Source: OMOG01 sp041485845
GTDB lineage: Bacteria > Acidobacteriota > Terriglobia > Bryobacterales > Bryobacteraceae
Reading direction: 5' to 3'
DNA length: 17,301 nt
Assembly: GCA_041485845.1 (NCBI GenBank)
Contig: JBGPKH010000121.1
Coordinates: forward strand, 1 to 17,301
A program made the position numbers and the translations under genes. Below the pieces are notes generated by a model. The model did not search any database. It worked only from the letters and a program-made list of their open reading frames with translations, and was not told the DNA's origin. This document shows, piece after piece, positions 5,144-12,600 of the stretch. Every line of letters starts with the position of its first letter. The first letter of the stretch is position 1.

Positions 5144-6567
5144 TCAGTTCAGCTTCTTCAACCAGATGTTGCGCACCGAGACCCTGGTGGTGGCCTCGAT
5201 CTCGATGCCGAACAGCCCGGACTGATTGTTGGATGACTGCGGATCGTCGTCCACCATCACCGCCATGATCTGCCCGTTCAGGATGTGGATGAAGGCGCCG
5301 CCGCGCGCGATCACGGTGAACTGATTCCAGTCGTTCATCTTGACCAGTTTCCCTAGCGCCTCGCGGTCGCCGATGTTGCCCATCAGCCGCTTGTCTCCAA
5401 AGCCAGCGCCCTCCACCACCTGGCCGCGCCAGGCGAGAATGCGCATGGGCGTGTTCTCCGAATAGAACTGGCCGGTCCAGTCGCGCGAGCTCGGCCAGAA
5501 ATCCGCCTGCGGCCCGGTCATCATCCAGTTGAGATTCACCGGACCCACGTTGGCGGTGACCTCGGGAGCGATGTTGGCCAGCCACGGCAGTCCGGTCTTG
5601 CTGCGGTACTGGAAGCCGCTGCCGCCGCTGCCTTCCACTTTGATCTCGAACTTCAGCGTGAAATCCCTGGCCTCCACGTCGCGGTACACGATGTAGCTGT
5701 TGCCGCTCGGATTCTGCGGCGTGGACTCGCCCACGATCGCGCCGCCCTCCGCGCGCCAGAACTTCGGGTTGCCGTCCCAGCCCTTGAGGCTGACTCCGTC
5801 GAACAGCGGTATGTAGCCTTCGCGATCGTTGAAATCCAGGGGCTCGGGTTGCGTGAATCCCAGGCCGCCGGCGCGAATCGCGCCACCCGTCGCGGCCATG
5901 GCTGTAACCTGATCCGGCGCCAGTTTTCGGGACGTGGCCTGGATCTTCGCGAAGGCGTCCGCGCGGGCTTTGGCCAGCGTCAACTCGGCGGACCGAACGG
6001 CATCCGCCTTCGCGCGGATGGCCGCCGCGTCCGGCTTCGCGGCGTAGGCTTCGGTGAGCAGCGCCGTGCGCGCGCTGGTGGCTGCCTGGGTCAACGCGGC
6101 AAGATCCGTCGCCATTTGAGTCAGGCTGTTGGATTGCCGCTGCGTGAAATACGCAGCCCCGCCACGGCCGCCGCGCCCGCCGACGGCCACAGCCCCTCCG
6201 CGCGCGATGAAGGCGCGGAGTTGTTCCGGGGACAAGCGGTCCGGCGAAGCCTGCATCGGAGCCAACCGCTGTGCGGTGGCGTTCGCCAATGCCAACTCGC
6301 GTCGCACACCCCGTCCACTTTCGCCCGTAGGTTTGCCTCGCTCCCGGGCGCGCCGAATACCTCGGCGCCCAGCGCCGTGCGAGCCGCGGCCAGCGCCTCG
6401 GTCTGCGGCGCCACCTCCGCGCTCAGGCGCGTCAGTGCGGCCGCCTGCGGTGGAGCCGCGTTCGGAATGCCGTCGGCAGGGCCCCCGCCGCGCCGGCCCT
6501 GCGCGGTTGCGATGGATCCCGTCAAGCCCAAAATCAGAGTTGCCAGCCAAACGCTCTTGTGTGTCAT
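5144..6567 (-). CDS. Exported DUF1080 (3-keto-disaccharide hydrolase-like) protein, frameshifted by one base
   Basis: The natural start is ATG 6567, with GGAGG five bases upstream and signal peptide MTHKSVWLATLILGLTGSIA. The frame then breaks: one missing C (plus strand) between 6298 and 6299 moves translation out of the frame that ends at TAG 5144. Restored, the protein has about 474 residues. The N-terminal half holds two related helical units, each an 'AK.D.V..AEL.LA' helix followed by a 'LSPEQ/LAPDQ' segment, like LTxxQ-type periplasmic proteins. The C-terminal half is the DUF1080 concanavalin-like jelly roll: FNDREGYIPLFDGVSLKGWD, FWRAEGGAIVGE, FEIKVEGSGGSGFQYRSK, NDWNQFTVIARG and SGLFGIEIEA. 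DUF1080 members include 3-keto-glycoside lyases or hydratases. It is either a recent pseudogene or a sequencing error, since the rest is well preserved. An ATG at 6592 opens the second frame but gives no signal peptide. Confidence 0.82.
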
Positions 6568-6649
6568 GGATCCCTCCGGGAAAGATCCCCATTCTACTCC
6601 AGTCCGGCTGTCACACCCGGGCCAACACCGCCGGAATAAGCCCCGCCGC

Positions 6650-7852
6650 TCACCTCTCGATCGCCGCCGCGGCCATCGCCATGAAGCTGTTGATCTCGTC
6701 GGCCACGTCGCCGCCCCCGTTGGTGCGCTGCATGAGGATGATACCCGCCAGGTCCTTCGCCGGGTCCACCCAGCCGTACGTCCGGTAGGCCCCGCCCTTC
6801 ACGTAACTGCCGATCGAGTTGTAGCGATAAGCGCCCAACGTCTCGCGCACCACTTCAAAGCCCAAACCGTGCCCCACTCCAGGAGCAAAGCCCGCCTTGA
6901 TCGAGCCCGTCTGCGAGGTGGTCATGGCTTCCACGGCGGCGGCCGAAAGAATCCGCTGCCCGTTGAGCGTCCCCTTGTTCAGCATCAGTTGGTGGAAACG
7001 CGCCAGGTCGCCCGCCGTGCTGAGGAGGCCTCCTTCGGGCGTGGGGAACTTCCGCGGGGCCATCGGCGCGCGTTTGAGTCCGTCATTCTCGTAGGTGTAG
7101 ACCGCGGCCACCCGGCTCGCCTTGTCCGGTGGAATGAAGAAGAAGGTGTCCTGCATCCCCAGCGGCTGGAAGATTTTCTCGGTCATAAAGCGGTCGTAGG
7201 GCTGCTTCGCCGCCACTTCGATCACCCGGCCGAGCGCGGCGATTCCGATGTTGCTGTAGTTCCACTCGGTCCCCGGCTCGAACAGCAGCGTGGCGCGCGA
7301 GACGGCGGCCACGTGCTCCGACAGCGTGTTCGCCGGGGCGCCGCCCGGGGGCGCCGGTCCCGGCAGCCCCGATGTGTGGGTCATCAGGTCGAGGAGGTTG
7401 ACCGGCCGCGCGGGCGTAACCGCGGCGCAGTTGATTCCCGAGCGCGTCCCGCAGGGGTTCAGCTTGAGGCCCTTGAACTCGGGCAGGTATTTCTCCACCG
7501 GGTCGATCAGCGACACGCGGCCTTCGTCCACCAGGATCATCACCCCGGCGCAGGTGATGGGCTTGGTCAGCGACGCGATGCGGAAGATGGTGTCGGTGCG
7601 CATGGGAGATTTGCTTTCGATCTCGCGATACCCCACCGCGTCGAGCGCGGCCACGTGTCCGTGCCGCACCACCAGCGTGACCACGCCCGCCGTCTTGCCG
7701 GCGTCCACGTACTCTTTCATGCGCGCGGGAATGCGCGCCAGGCGCGCTGGACTCATTCCGGCGGCCTCGGGGTCGGTCTTGTCGGTGACGAAACTACTGG
7801 CGGACAGCGCTGCCAGCGAGCAGCCGAGAAGAAGTAGGAACGTGTTCTTCAT
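6650..7852 (-). CDS. Serine beta-lactamase-like hydrolase (class C / EstB-type)
   Basis: The 400-residue exported protein has MKNTFLLLLGCSLAAL at its N-terminus; LLGC could be a lipobox, making it a possible lipoprotein. The beta-lactamase/transpeptidase fold is shown by the S-x-x-K motif SLTK (Ser94-Lys97), the Y-x-N motif YSN (199-201), and KGG (about 352-354) in the place of the KTG box, followed by AYRTYGWVDPAKDLAGIILM. DLMTHTSGLPG is a typical family loop. Members hydrolyse esters, small amides or peptides, and most are not antibiotic-resistance enzymes; the substrate here is unknown. No Shine-Dalgarno precedes ATG 7852, but a GATAAT hexamer ends 6 bases upstream. It lies 82 bases upstream of the DUF1080 start on the same strand and is divergent from the ankyrin fusion gene. 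Confidence 0.9.
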   Translation of the reverse strand: MKNTFLLLLGCSLAALSASSFVTDKTDPEAAGMSPARLARIPARMKEYVDAGKTAGVVTLVVRHGHVAALDAVGYREIESKSPMRTDTIFRIASLTKPITCAGVMILVDEGRVSLIDPVEKYLPEFKGLKLNPCGTRSGINCAAVTPARPVNLLDLMTHTSGLPGPAPPGGAPANTLSEHVAAVSRATLLFEPGTEWNYSNIGIAALGRVIEVAAKQPYDRFMTEKIFQPLGMQDTFFFIPPDKASRVAAVYTYENDGLKRAPMAPRKFPTPEGGLLSTAGDLARFHQLMLNKGTLNGQRILSAAAVEAMTTSQTGSIKAGFAPGVGHGLGFEVVRETLGAYRYNSIGSYVKGGAYRTYGWVDPAKDLAGIILMQRTNGGGDVADEINSFMAMAAAAIER

Positions 7853-7858
7853 GGCCCG

Positions 7859-7864
7859 ATTATC
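7859..7864 (-). promoter_or_regulatory. Possible leaderless -10 box for the beta-lactamase-like gene
   Basis: On the minus strand, GATAAT (5 of 6 to TATAAT) ends 6 bases before ATG 7852. No credible -35 was found at 16-18 bases, so this is supported mainly by the similar spacing at other genes of the window. Confidence 0.25.
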
Positions 7865-7901
7865 GCTCAGACGGGAAGCTCTCCGCGATCAGAAGCTGAG
7901 T

Positions 7902-7940
7902 GGCGCAGGCGGTTTCGCCTGCCTCGCCCGCTTGCGGGCG
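7902..7940. repeat. REP-like double hairpin, copy 1
   Basis: Two adjacent perfect stems: GCAGGCG/CGCCTGC (7905-7911 with 7916-7922, loop GTTT) and CGCCCGC/GCGGGCG (7925-7931 with 7934-7940, loop TT). The first 19 bases match 12501-12519 at 18 of 19 positions. It lies between divergent genes. Confidence 0.55.
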
Positions 7941-8028
7941 ATTCTTGCTAACCTTTGGCGCTTTCGCGGCGATCGCGTTCCGGGCGCGGGGGGCTTGCGG
8001 TATACTTGACGGGTCCTGGAGGGGAAAA

Positions 8029-9927
8029 ATGAAATCGCGTCTTTTCGTTCTGGCACTCGCGATTGCGCCGGCGCTGTGTCCGGGCGCGACCGAGAGCCCG
8101 TTCTATCTGCCGATTCGCAACAACGATCTGGCGGCCGTTCGCAAGCTGATCCGCGAACCGGGTCCGAAGACGCGCGATGATCGAGGCAATTCACCCGTGA
8201 TGTACGCGGCCGCGCTGGGCAGTCTCGAAAGCATGAAAGCGCTGGCGGAGGCGGGCGCCGACGTCAACGCCGCAAACGACTTCGGAGCTACGCCGTTGAT
8301 GTGGTGCGCCGGCGATGCGGCCAAGGTGCGCTACCTTCTCGCCAAGGGCGCCAACGTCAACGCGCGCTCCAAGCTGGGACGCACCCCGCTCATGATCGCC
8401 GCGAACTACGACGGCGCGGTCGAATCCGTCCGGCTGATGATCGAGAAGGGCGCCGATGTGAAGGCGCAAGACGAGGGCGGCGCGAGTGTGCTGGCCTCGG
8501 CCGCGTATGTCAACAACGTCGAAGTGGCGCGGCTGTTGCTGGCGAAAGGCGCCGCGGTGAACACCAAGGATGTTTTGGGTATCACGCCCCTGATCCAGGC
8601 AGCCTGGAACGGCGATCGCAACGGGGAGTTGGTGAAGCTGCTCCTCGACCATGGCGCCGAAGCCAACGCGGCGACGGGCGATGCGTTCGAAGTGGTCAAG
8701 AACGGCCCGCTGGCGCTTGGACATTTGACGCCACTCCAGGTCGCCGCCGGTTTGGGCAATCTACAGGCCGTGGAGGCGCTGGTGAAGGCGGGCGCGGATC
8801 TGCACGCCAAGGACGTGCGCGGCGCGACGCCGCTGGTCTTCGCGGTGGCCACCGACCACGCCAATCCGCAAGTGGTGAAGTTGCTTCTGGACAAGGGCGC
8901 GGGCCCGAAGCCGGCGCTCGAGTGGGGACGGAAGTACCGCGATCCCGAAATCCTCAAACTCCTCGGGCTGCCACCCGAAAAGACGGTTTCCGCCAGCCTG
9001 CCGGCGGCGCGGCGAACCGTGCGCGAGGCGTTGGAGAAGGCGCTCGCGATCTCGCAGCGCGATTCGCAGAAGTTCCTGGCGGCGGGGGGGTGCCTCTCGT
9101 GCCACTCGCAGCACTTCAACGGACTGGCGGTGGCGGCGGCCAAGCCCACCGGAGTTCCCGCGAACTATGCGCTCGAAACGGAACAGGCGAAGACCACCGC
9201 CACCCTGCGCGGCGGGATCGAACAGGCGCTCTTCCAGGTGCAGGATCCCCCGTCCGGCGTGGACTCGCAACAGTTGTCCCTGATGCAGATGGCGGGCTGC
9301 GGACTGCCTCCCACGCTGGCCACCGACTCGCTGCTGCACCACATCGCGGCCATGCAGCGCAAAGAGGGCGACTGGCCGAACTATGGCGTCGTCAGGCCGC
9401 CGCTCGAGGACGGAGGGTTCTCGCACACGGCGAAGGGGATCCGCGCGCTGCGGCTCTACCCGATTGCCGGCCGCAAGCAGGAGTTCGACGATCGCGTGGC
9501 GCGCGCCGCCACCTGGCTGGAGAAGGCGCAACCGGTCACTACGGAGGACCGGACCATGCAGATCCTGGGGATCGCCTGGGCGGGACGGAAGGCGCCCGCG
9601 GAACGGGTGAAGCAACTGGCCGCCTTGCAGCGCGCCGACGGCGGATGGGGTCAGACCGAGAATCTACCGTCCGACGCCTACGCGACCGGCGAGGCGCTGT
9701 GGGCGCTGCACGAAGCGGGGATGCCGGCGGGCGACCCGGTGTACCGCCGCGGCGTGGACTACCTGCTGCGGAGTCAGCACGAGGATGGGTCGTGGCACGT
9801 GGCGACGCGCGCGCTGGGGTTCCAGCCGTACTTCGAGAGCGGGTTTCCCTACGGACACGATCAGTGGATCTCGCAATCCGGCACGGCGATGGCGGCCATC
9901 GGACTGTCCTACGCGGCGTCGCGGTAG
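8029..9927 (+). CDS. Exported ankyrin-repeat / CxxCH / alpha-toroid fusion protein
   Basis: The 632-residue protein starts at ATG 8029, just after a strong GGAGGGG ribosome site. Residues 1-20 form a signal peptide (MKSRLFVLALAIAPALCPGA). Residues 22-290 hold about seven ankyrin repeats (for example GRTPLMIAAN, GITPLIQAAW, GATPLVFAVA, each followed by an LL..GA helix turn). A haem-binding CLSCH lies at 355-359 in a linker (GGCLSCHSQHFNGLAVAAAK). Residues 400-632 resemble the alpha-alpha toroid of squalene-hopene cyclase-like proteins, with QW-type motifs QRADGGW (534-540) and QHEDGSW (583-589). The DxDD cyclase motif is not visible, so cyclase activity is unlikely. It is probably a periplasmic redox or scaffold protein of unknown partner, transcribed alone and convergent with vapC 12 bases away. 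Confidence 0.85.
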   Translation: MKSRLFVLALAIAPALCPGATESPFYLPIRNNDLAAVRKLIREPGPKTRDDRGNSPVMYAAALGSLESMKALAEAGADVNAANDFGATPLMWCAGDAAKVRYLLAKGANVNARSKLGRTPLMIAANYDGAVESVRLMIEKGADVKAQDEGGASVLASAAYVNNVEVARLLLAKGAAVNTKDVLGITPLIQAAWNGDRNGELVKLLLDHGAEANAATGDAFEVVKNGPLALGHLTPLQVAAGLGNLQAVEALVKAGADLHAKDVRGATPLVFAVATDHANPQVVKLLLDKGAGPKPALEWGRKYRDPEILKLLGLPPEKTVSASLPAARRTVREALEKALAISQRDSQKFLAAGGCLSCHSQHFNGLAVAAAKPTGVPANYALETEQAKTTATLRGGIEQALFQVQDPPSGVDSQQLSLMQMAGCGLPPTLATDSLLHHIAAMQRKEGDWPNYGVVRPPLEDGGFSHTAKGIRALRLYPIAGRKQEFDDRVARAATWLEKAQPVTTEDRTMQILGIAWAGRKAPAERVKQLAALQRADGGWGQTENLPSDAYATGEALWALHEAGMPAGDPVYRRGVDYLLRSQHEDGSWHVATRALGFQPYFESGFPYGHDQWISQSGTAMAAIGLSYAASR

Positions 9928-9939
9928 CCGCGAGCGAAA

Positions 9940-10371
9940 CTACCCTGTCAAAGGATTCTTCCACTTCAGGCCGGGGAAGCGAGCGAAATCGGCATCCGAC
10001 GAACAGAGGACGGCTCCGTGCTCGATGGCCAGGGATGCCAGGTGCGCGTCCGACGTGAGATTGCCTCCCGAACCGATCGGCAGCAGCAGCTCGCGCATGA
10101 TTTGCAGGTGGCGTGGACCGGCGTGGACTATGGTCGCCGCACTTTGATCCAGCCAGGCCGATACCAGATCGAACGCAGCTTCGATGCGCAGCGGATTGCG
10201 GAAGACGGACGGCCGCGTCGTGAGCCGAAGGAATGCAATCAGGACATTCCACGAAAAGCCCACCGTCTCCGGCCCGGAAAGCGCCTTTTCCAGCCACGGC
10301 TTCGCCCTGGCGTGCAAGAGAGCGTCTTCATTCACGGCGTATATGAGGAGATTTACGTCGAGAACGATCAT
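9940..10371 (-). CDS. vapC: PIN-domain toxin, VapC-like RNase
   Basis: The 143-residue protein has a PIN fold: LDVNLLIYAVN with Asp5 at the N-terminus, TSDAHLASLAIEHGA with Asp108, and SSDADFARFPGLKW with Asp126 and Asp128. These acidic residues bind the metal used to cut RNA. The usual mid-domain Glu is not obvious: the corresponding region reads SWNVLIAFLRLTT, as in a common subfamily with a 'VL.AFLR..T.P.VF' segment. The length is normal. The ATG overlaps the vapB stop as ATGA, indicating translational coupling. In the pair, VapC is the toxin, and its targets in this family are tRNA or rRNA sites. Confidence 0.9.
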   Translation of the reverse strand: MIVLDVNLLIYAVNEDALLHARAKPWLEKALSGPETVGFSWNVLIAFLRLTTRPSVFRNPLRIEAAFDLVSAWLDQSAATIVHAGPRHLQIMRELLLPIGSGGNLTSDAHLASLAIEHGAVLCSSDADFARFPGLKWKNPLTG

Positions 10372-10631
10372 TTGTGCAGTGATAACTTGCGACTGATCTC
10401 TTCATCTTCGATGGCTTCCGCGATGGCCAGGGCTTTGTCCCAGCGCAGGCCCTCGCCCACTCCCAGGGGAAACGTCTTCTGCACGAACCGGCTGGTCCGC
10501 TTGTGCTTTTCGCGGAGCAACCCGGTCCGTGCGGATTCATTCAGGGCTTCCTTGAAGGAGATCCCACGCTCACGCATGGCGTTCTTGAGCAAGCTCTCCA
10601 CGTCAGGATCCAGAGTGACGGTCGTCCTCAT
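10368..10631 (-). CDS. vapB: Ribbon-helix-helix antitoxin, VapB-like
   Basis: The 87-residue protein begins MRTTVTLDPDVESLLKNAMR, the beta-strand and first helix of a ribbon-helix-helix DNA-binding domain, followed by ERGISFKEALNESARTGL as the second helix. The C-terminal half (KTFPLGVGEGLRWDKALAIA) is the expected toxin-binding tail. It ends in a 4-base ATGA overlap with vapC, so the two form one operon. ATG 10631 has no Shine-Dalgarno, but a TATGAT box lies 6 bases upstream, suggesting a leaderless mRNA. Antitoxins of this type usually repress their own promoter with the toxin; a palindrome sits over the -10 box. Confidence 0.88.
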   Translation of the reverse strand: MRTTVTLDPDVESLLKNAMRERGISFKEALNESARTGLLREKHKRTSRFVQKTFPLGVGEGLRWDKALAIAEAIEDEEISRKLSLHK

Positions 10632-10634
10632 GTA

Positions 10635-10665
10635 GCTATCATAGCATCAGTTGAGTTGCTGTCAT
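10635..10665 (-). promoter_or_regulatory. vapBC promoter with overlapping palindromic operator
   Basis: On the minus strand, ATGACA (10660-10665, 5 of 6 to TTGACA) and TATGAT (10638-10643, 5 of 6) are 16 bases apart, and the -10 ends 6 bases before ATG 10631. GCTATGATAGC (10635-10645) is an 11-base inverted repeat centred on the -10, a natural site for VapB autorepression. Confidence 0.5.
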
Positions 10666-10681
10666 GATGTCCCGAGACGCC

Positions 10682-12295
10682 TCACGCCGTCTCTCGCGCC
10701 GCCACCGCCCCCAGTCCGCGCTGCGCGATCTCCTGTTGGCGAATTTTGTACTTCTGCACTTTGCCGCTCAAAGTCATGGGGAACGCGTCCACGAACCGGA
10801 TGTGCTGCGGCACCTTAAAGTGCGCCACGCGGCCGCGGCAAAACGCGCGGATCTCTTCCTCGCCGGCCGTTTCGCCGGGCTTCAGCCGGATCCACGCGAG
10901 CACGCTTTCGCCGAGACGTTCGTCGGGCAGACCCACCACCTGCACGTCCGAAACCTTGGGATGGGTGTGCAGGAACTCCTCGATCTCGCGAGGATAGATG
11001 TTCTCGCCGCCGCGGATGATCATGTCGCGCGCGCGTCCCGTGATGTGGAAGCAGCCGTCGGGGCGCATGGCGGCGATATCCCCGGTGTGCAGCCAGCCGT
11101 CCTCATCGATGGCCTTTTGCGTGGCCTCCGGTTCGCCGTCATACCCCTTCATCACCAGGTAGCCGCGCGCCAGCAACTCGCCCTGCTCGCCAACCGGCAC
11201 GGTCTCGCCGGTTGCCGGCGACACGATCCGCACTTCGGTTTCAGGAAGCGCGCAGCCGACCGTGGTGCAGCGCGTTTCCACGCTGTCGTCGGCGCGCGAC
11301 ATGGTGATCGCCGGCGAAGCTTCGGTCTGGCCATAGGCCACCACCATTTCCGCGCAGTGCATGTCGTCCACTACGCGCTTCATCACCTCGATGGGGCAGG
11401 GCGCGCCCGCCATCACACCGGTGCGCAGCGAGCCCAGGTCGAATTGCGTGAACTCCGGGTGCTGCAATTCGGCGATGAACATGGCGGGGACGCCGTAGAC
11501 CGCGGTCGCGCGCTCGCTGTCGATGGCCTCGAGCGTCGCGCGCGCATCGAACGTCGCCGCCGGAAAGACCGCCGCCGCGCCCGTGACCGCGCCGGCAATG
11601 GTCCCGATCACCGAGCCGAAACAGTGGAACAGCGGCACCGGGATGGCGATTCGGTCGTTTTCCGAGAGCCGCAGGTATTGGCCGATGAAGCGGGCGTTGT
11701 TGACCAGGTTGACGTGGGTCAGCAGCACGCCCTTGGGCAGTCCGGTAGTGCCCGAGGTGTATTGCATGTTGGCCGGCTCGTCGGGATCGGGATGGCACAC
11801 CGCTCCGTCGGGCTCGCGCAGGAAATTCGGCCAGTCGGGCGAGTCGAGATAGATGACGTGCTCGAGCGGCAGGGTCTGCCCCGCGCGGGATTCCTCGAGA
11901 ATCGCGTGGTAGTCGGTGCGCCGGTCCTCGCGGTGCAGGAACAGCGCCTTCATCTGCGACTTGCGCAGCACGAAGGAAAGCTCGTGCGAGCGGTAGGCGG
12001 GGTTGACATTCACCAGGACGACGCCGGCCAGCGCGCACCCGAACTGGAGCATCACCCACTCCACGCAATTGGTGGCCCACAGGCCGGCGCGGTCGCCGGG
12101 AGCCAGGCCGAGGGCGCGCAGGCCGGCGGCGGTGCGTTGTGCTTCGTGCGCATACCCGGTCCAGGTGAGGCGCACGTTCTGGTGGCAGGAGACCACCGCG
12201 GGATGCTGCGGGAATTTCGCGGCTGTTTCCAGGAAGACCTCGCCGATAGGCTTCCTGACGATGACGCCTTTCGGACCCCGTGCGTAGCTCTCCAT
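10682..12295 (-). CDS. Acyl-CoA synthetase (AMP-forming), fatty-acid-CoA ligase type
   Basis: The 537-residue protein starts at ATG 12295, with GAGGAG upstream; the frame extends further 5' but without a ribosome site or family similarity. It is an ANL-superfamily adenylating enzyme that activates a carboxylic acid with ATP and joins it to CoA. Motifs: the P-loop YTSGTTGLPKGVLLTH (179-194), YGQTEASP (321-328), the adenylate-binding WLHTGD (401-406), the hinge ITGRARDMIIRGGENIYP (418-435) and the C-terminal LSGKVQKYKIR with catalytic Lys512. The VNPAYRSHEL segment and overall length fit the medium/long-chain FadD-like branch rather than acetyl-CoA synthetase. No signal peptide; it should be cytoplasmic. 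No beta-oxidation genes lie nearby, so the acyl substrate cannot be narrowed. Confidence 0.92.
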   Translation of the reverse strand: MESYARGPKGVIVRKPIGEVFLETAAKFPQHPAVVSCHQNVRLTWTGYAHEAQRTAAGLRALGLAPGDRAGLWATNCVEWVMLQFGCALAGVVLVNVNPAYRSHELSFVLRKSQMKALFLHREDRRTDYHAILEESRAGQTLPLEHVIYLDSPDWPNFLREPDGAVCHPDPDEPANMQYTSGTTGLPKGVLLTHVNLVNNARFIGQYLRLSENDRIAIPVPLFHCFGSVIGTIAGAVTGAAAVFPAATFDARATLEAIDSERATAVYGVPAMFIAELQHPEFTQFDLGSLRTGVMAGAPCPIEVMKRVVDDMHCAEMVVAYGQTEASPAITMSRADDSVETRCTTVGCALPETEVRIVSPATGETVPVGEQGELLARGYLVMKGYDGEPEATQKAIDEDGWLHTGDIAAMRPDGCFHITGRARDMIIRGGENIYPREIEEFLHTHPKVSDVQVVGLPDERLGESVLAWIRLKPGETAGEEEIRAFCRGRVAHFKVPQHIRFVDAFPMTLSGKVQKYKIRQQEIAQRGLGAVAARETA

Positions 12296-12500
12296 GGCGA
12301 CTCCTCGATCGACTCTACAGATGGTAGCAGAGGCGCCGGCGTCTCCCGCGGCCGAACAGCTTGCCGCCCGATCCCAACGGTGCGCTGCGGCGCCACTGGC
12401 TTGCGGGATGGGACGGGTCCCGTGGCAGTCCCGCTCGGTCTCCGCCGCGCTGGCACGCCACGTTGTCCGCGTCCGATCGCAAGCCCCATTTGCCGATGGC

Positions 12501-12536
12501 GGCGCAGGCCGTTTCGCCTCGCGTGCCCCCTGCGCC
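12501..12536. repeat. REP-like hairpin, copy 2
   Basis: GGCGCAGG (12501-12508) and CCTGCGCC (12529-12536) form an 8-bp stem around a 20-base loop. The first 19 bases match the element at 7902-7920 at 18 of 19 positions; the downstream halves differ. Like copy 1, it lies between divergent genes. Confidence 0.5.
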
Positions 12537-12560
12537 ACAGGCCGCCTGAAGGTTCTGAAA

Positions 12561-12590
12561 TTGCAAGTCGTACGGCTAAGCGGCTATGCT
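12561..12590 (+). promoter_or_regulatory. Predicted promoter of the Ser/Thr kinase gene
   Basis: TTGCAA (12561-12566) and TATGCT (12585-12590) are 18 bases apart, each 4 of 6 to consensus. The -10 ends 10 bases before ATG 12601, which would give a very short or absent leader. It also makes the in-frame ATG at 12586 an unlikely start. Confidence 0.35.
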
Positions 12591-12600
12591 AACTGCGGCG

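Larger units (their letters stand above)
12296..12600. other. 305-base divergent intergenic region
   Basis: It separates the acyl-CoA synthetase start from the kinase start. It holds the GAGGAG ribosome site of the synthetase (minus strand), a REP-like element at 12501-12536 and a predicted kinase promoter at 12561-12590. I see no gene in it; open frames crossing it are extensions or antisense of the neighbours. Confidence 0.6.

Noticed and set aside
5849..7837. 662-codon open frame on the plus strand
   Set aside because: It lies antisense to the DUF1080 and beta-lactamase-like genes, is full of Arg/Gly/His, and has no family similarity or ribosome site. Long antisense frames are expected in GC-rich codon usage.
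8001..8006. TATACT as the -10 box of the ankyrin fusion gene
   Set aside because: No acceptable -35 at 16-18 bases upstream; too weak to list, although the position is possible.
8301..10058. 585-codon open frame overlapping the ankyrin fusion gene in another frame
   Set aside because: Arg/Gly-rich, with no recognisable domain; it runs past the real gene's end into vapC on the opposite strand.
12296..12538. N-terminal extension of the acyl-CoA synthetase frame upstream of ATG 12295
   Set aside because: No ribosome site and no family similarity, whereas ATG 12295 has GAGGAG and yields a normal-length enzyme.
10664..12592. 642-codon open frame on the plus strand
   Set aside because: Antisense to the acyl-CoA synthetase, whose motifs are complete; the composition is that of a GC-rich shadow frame.
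12586..12600. ATG at 12586 as the kinase start
   Set aside because: It falls inside the predicted -10 box and adds MLTAA ahead of the conserved MIGK start typical of the family.
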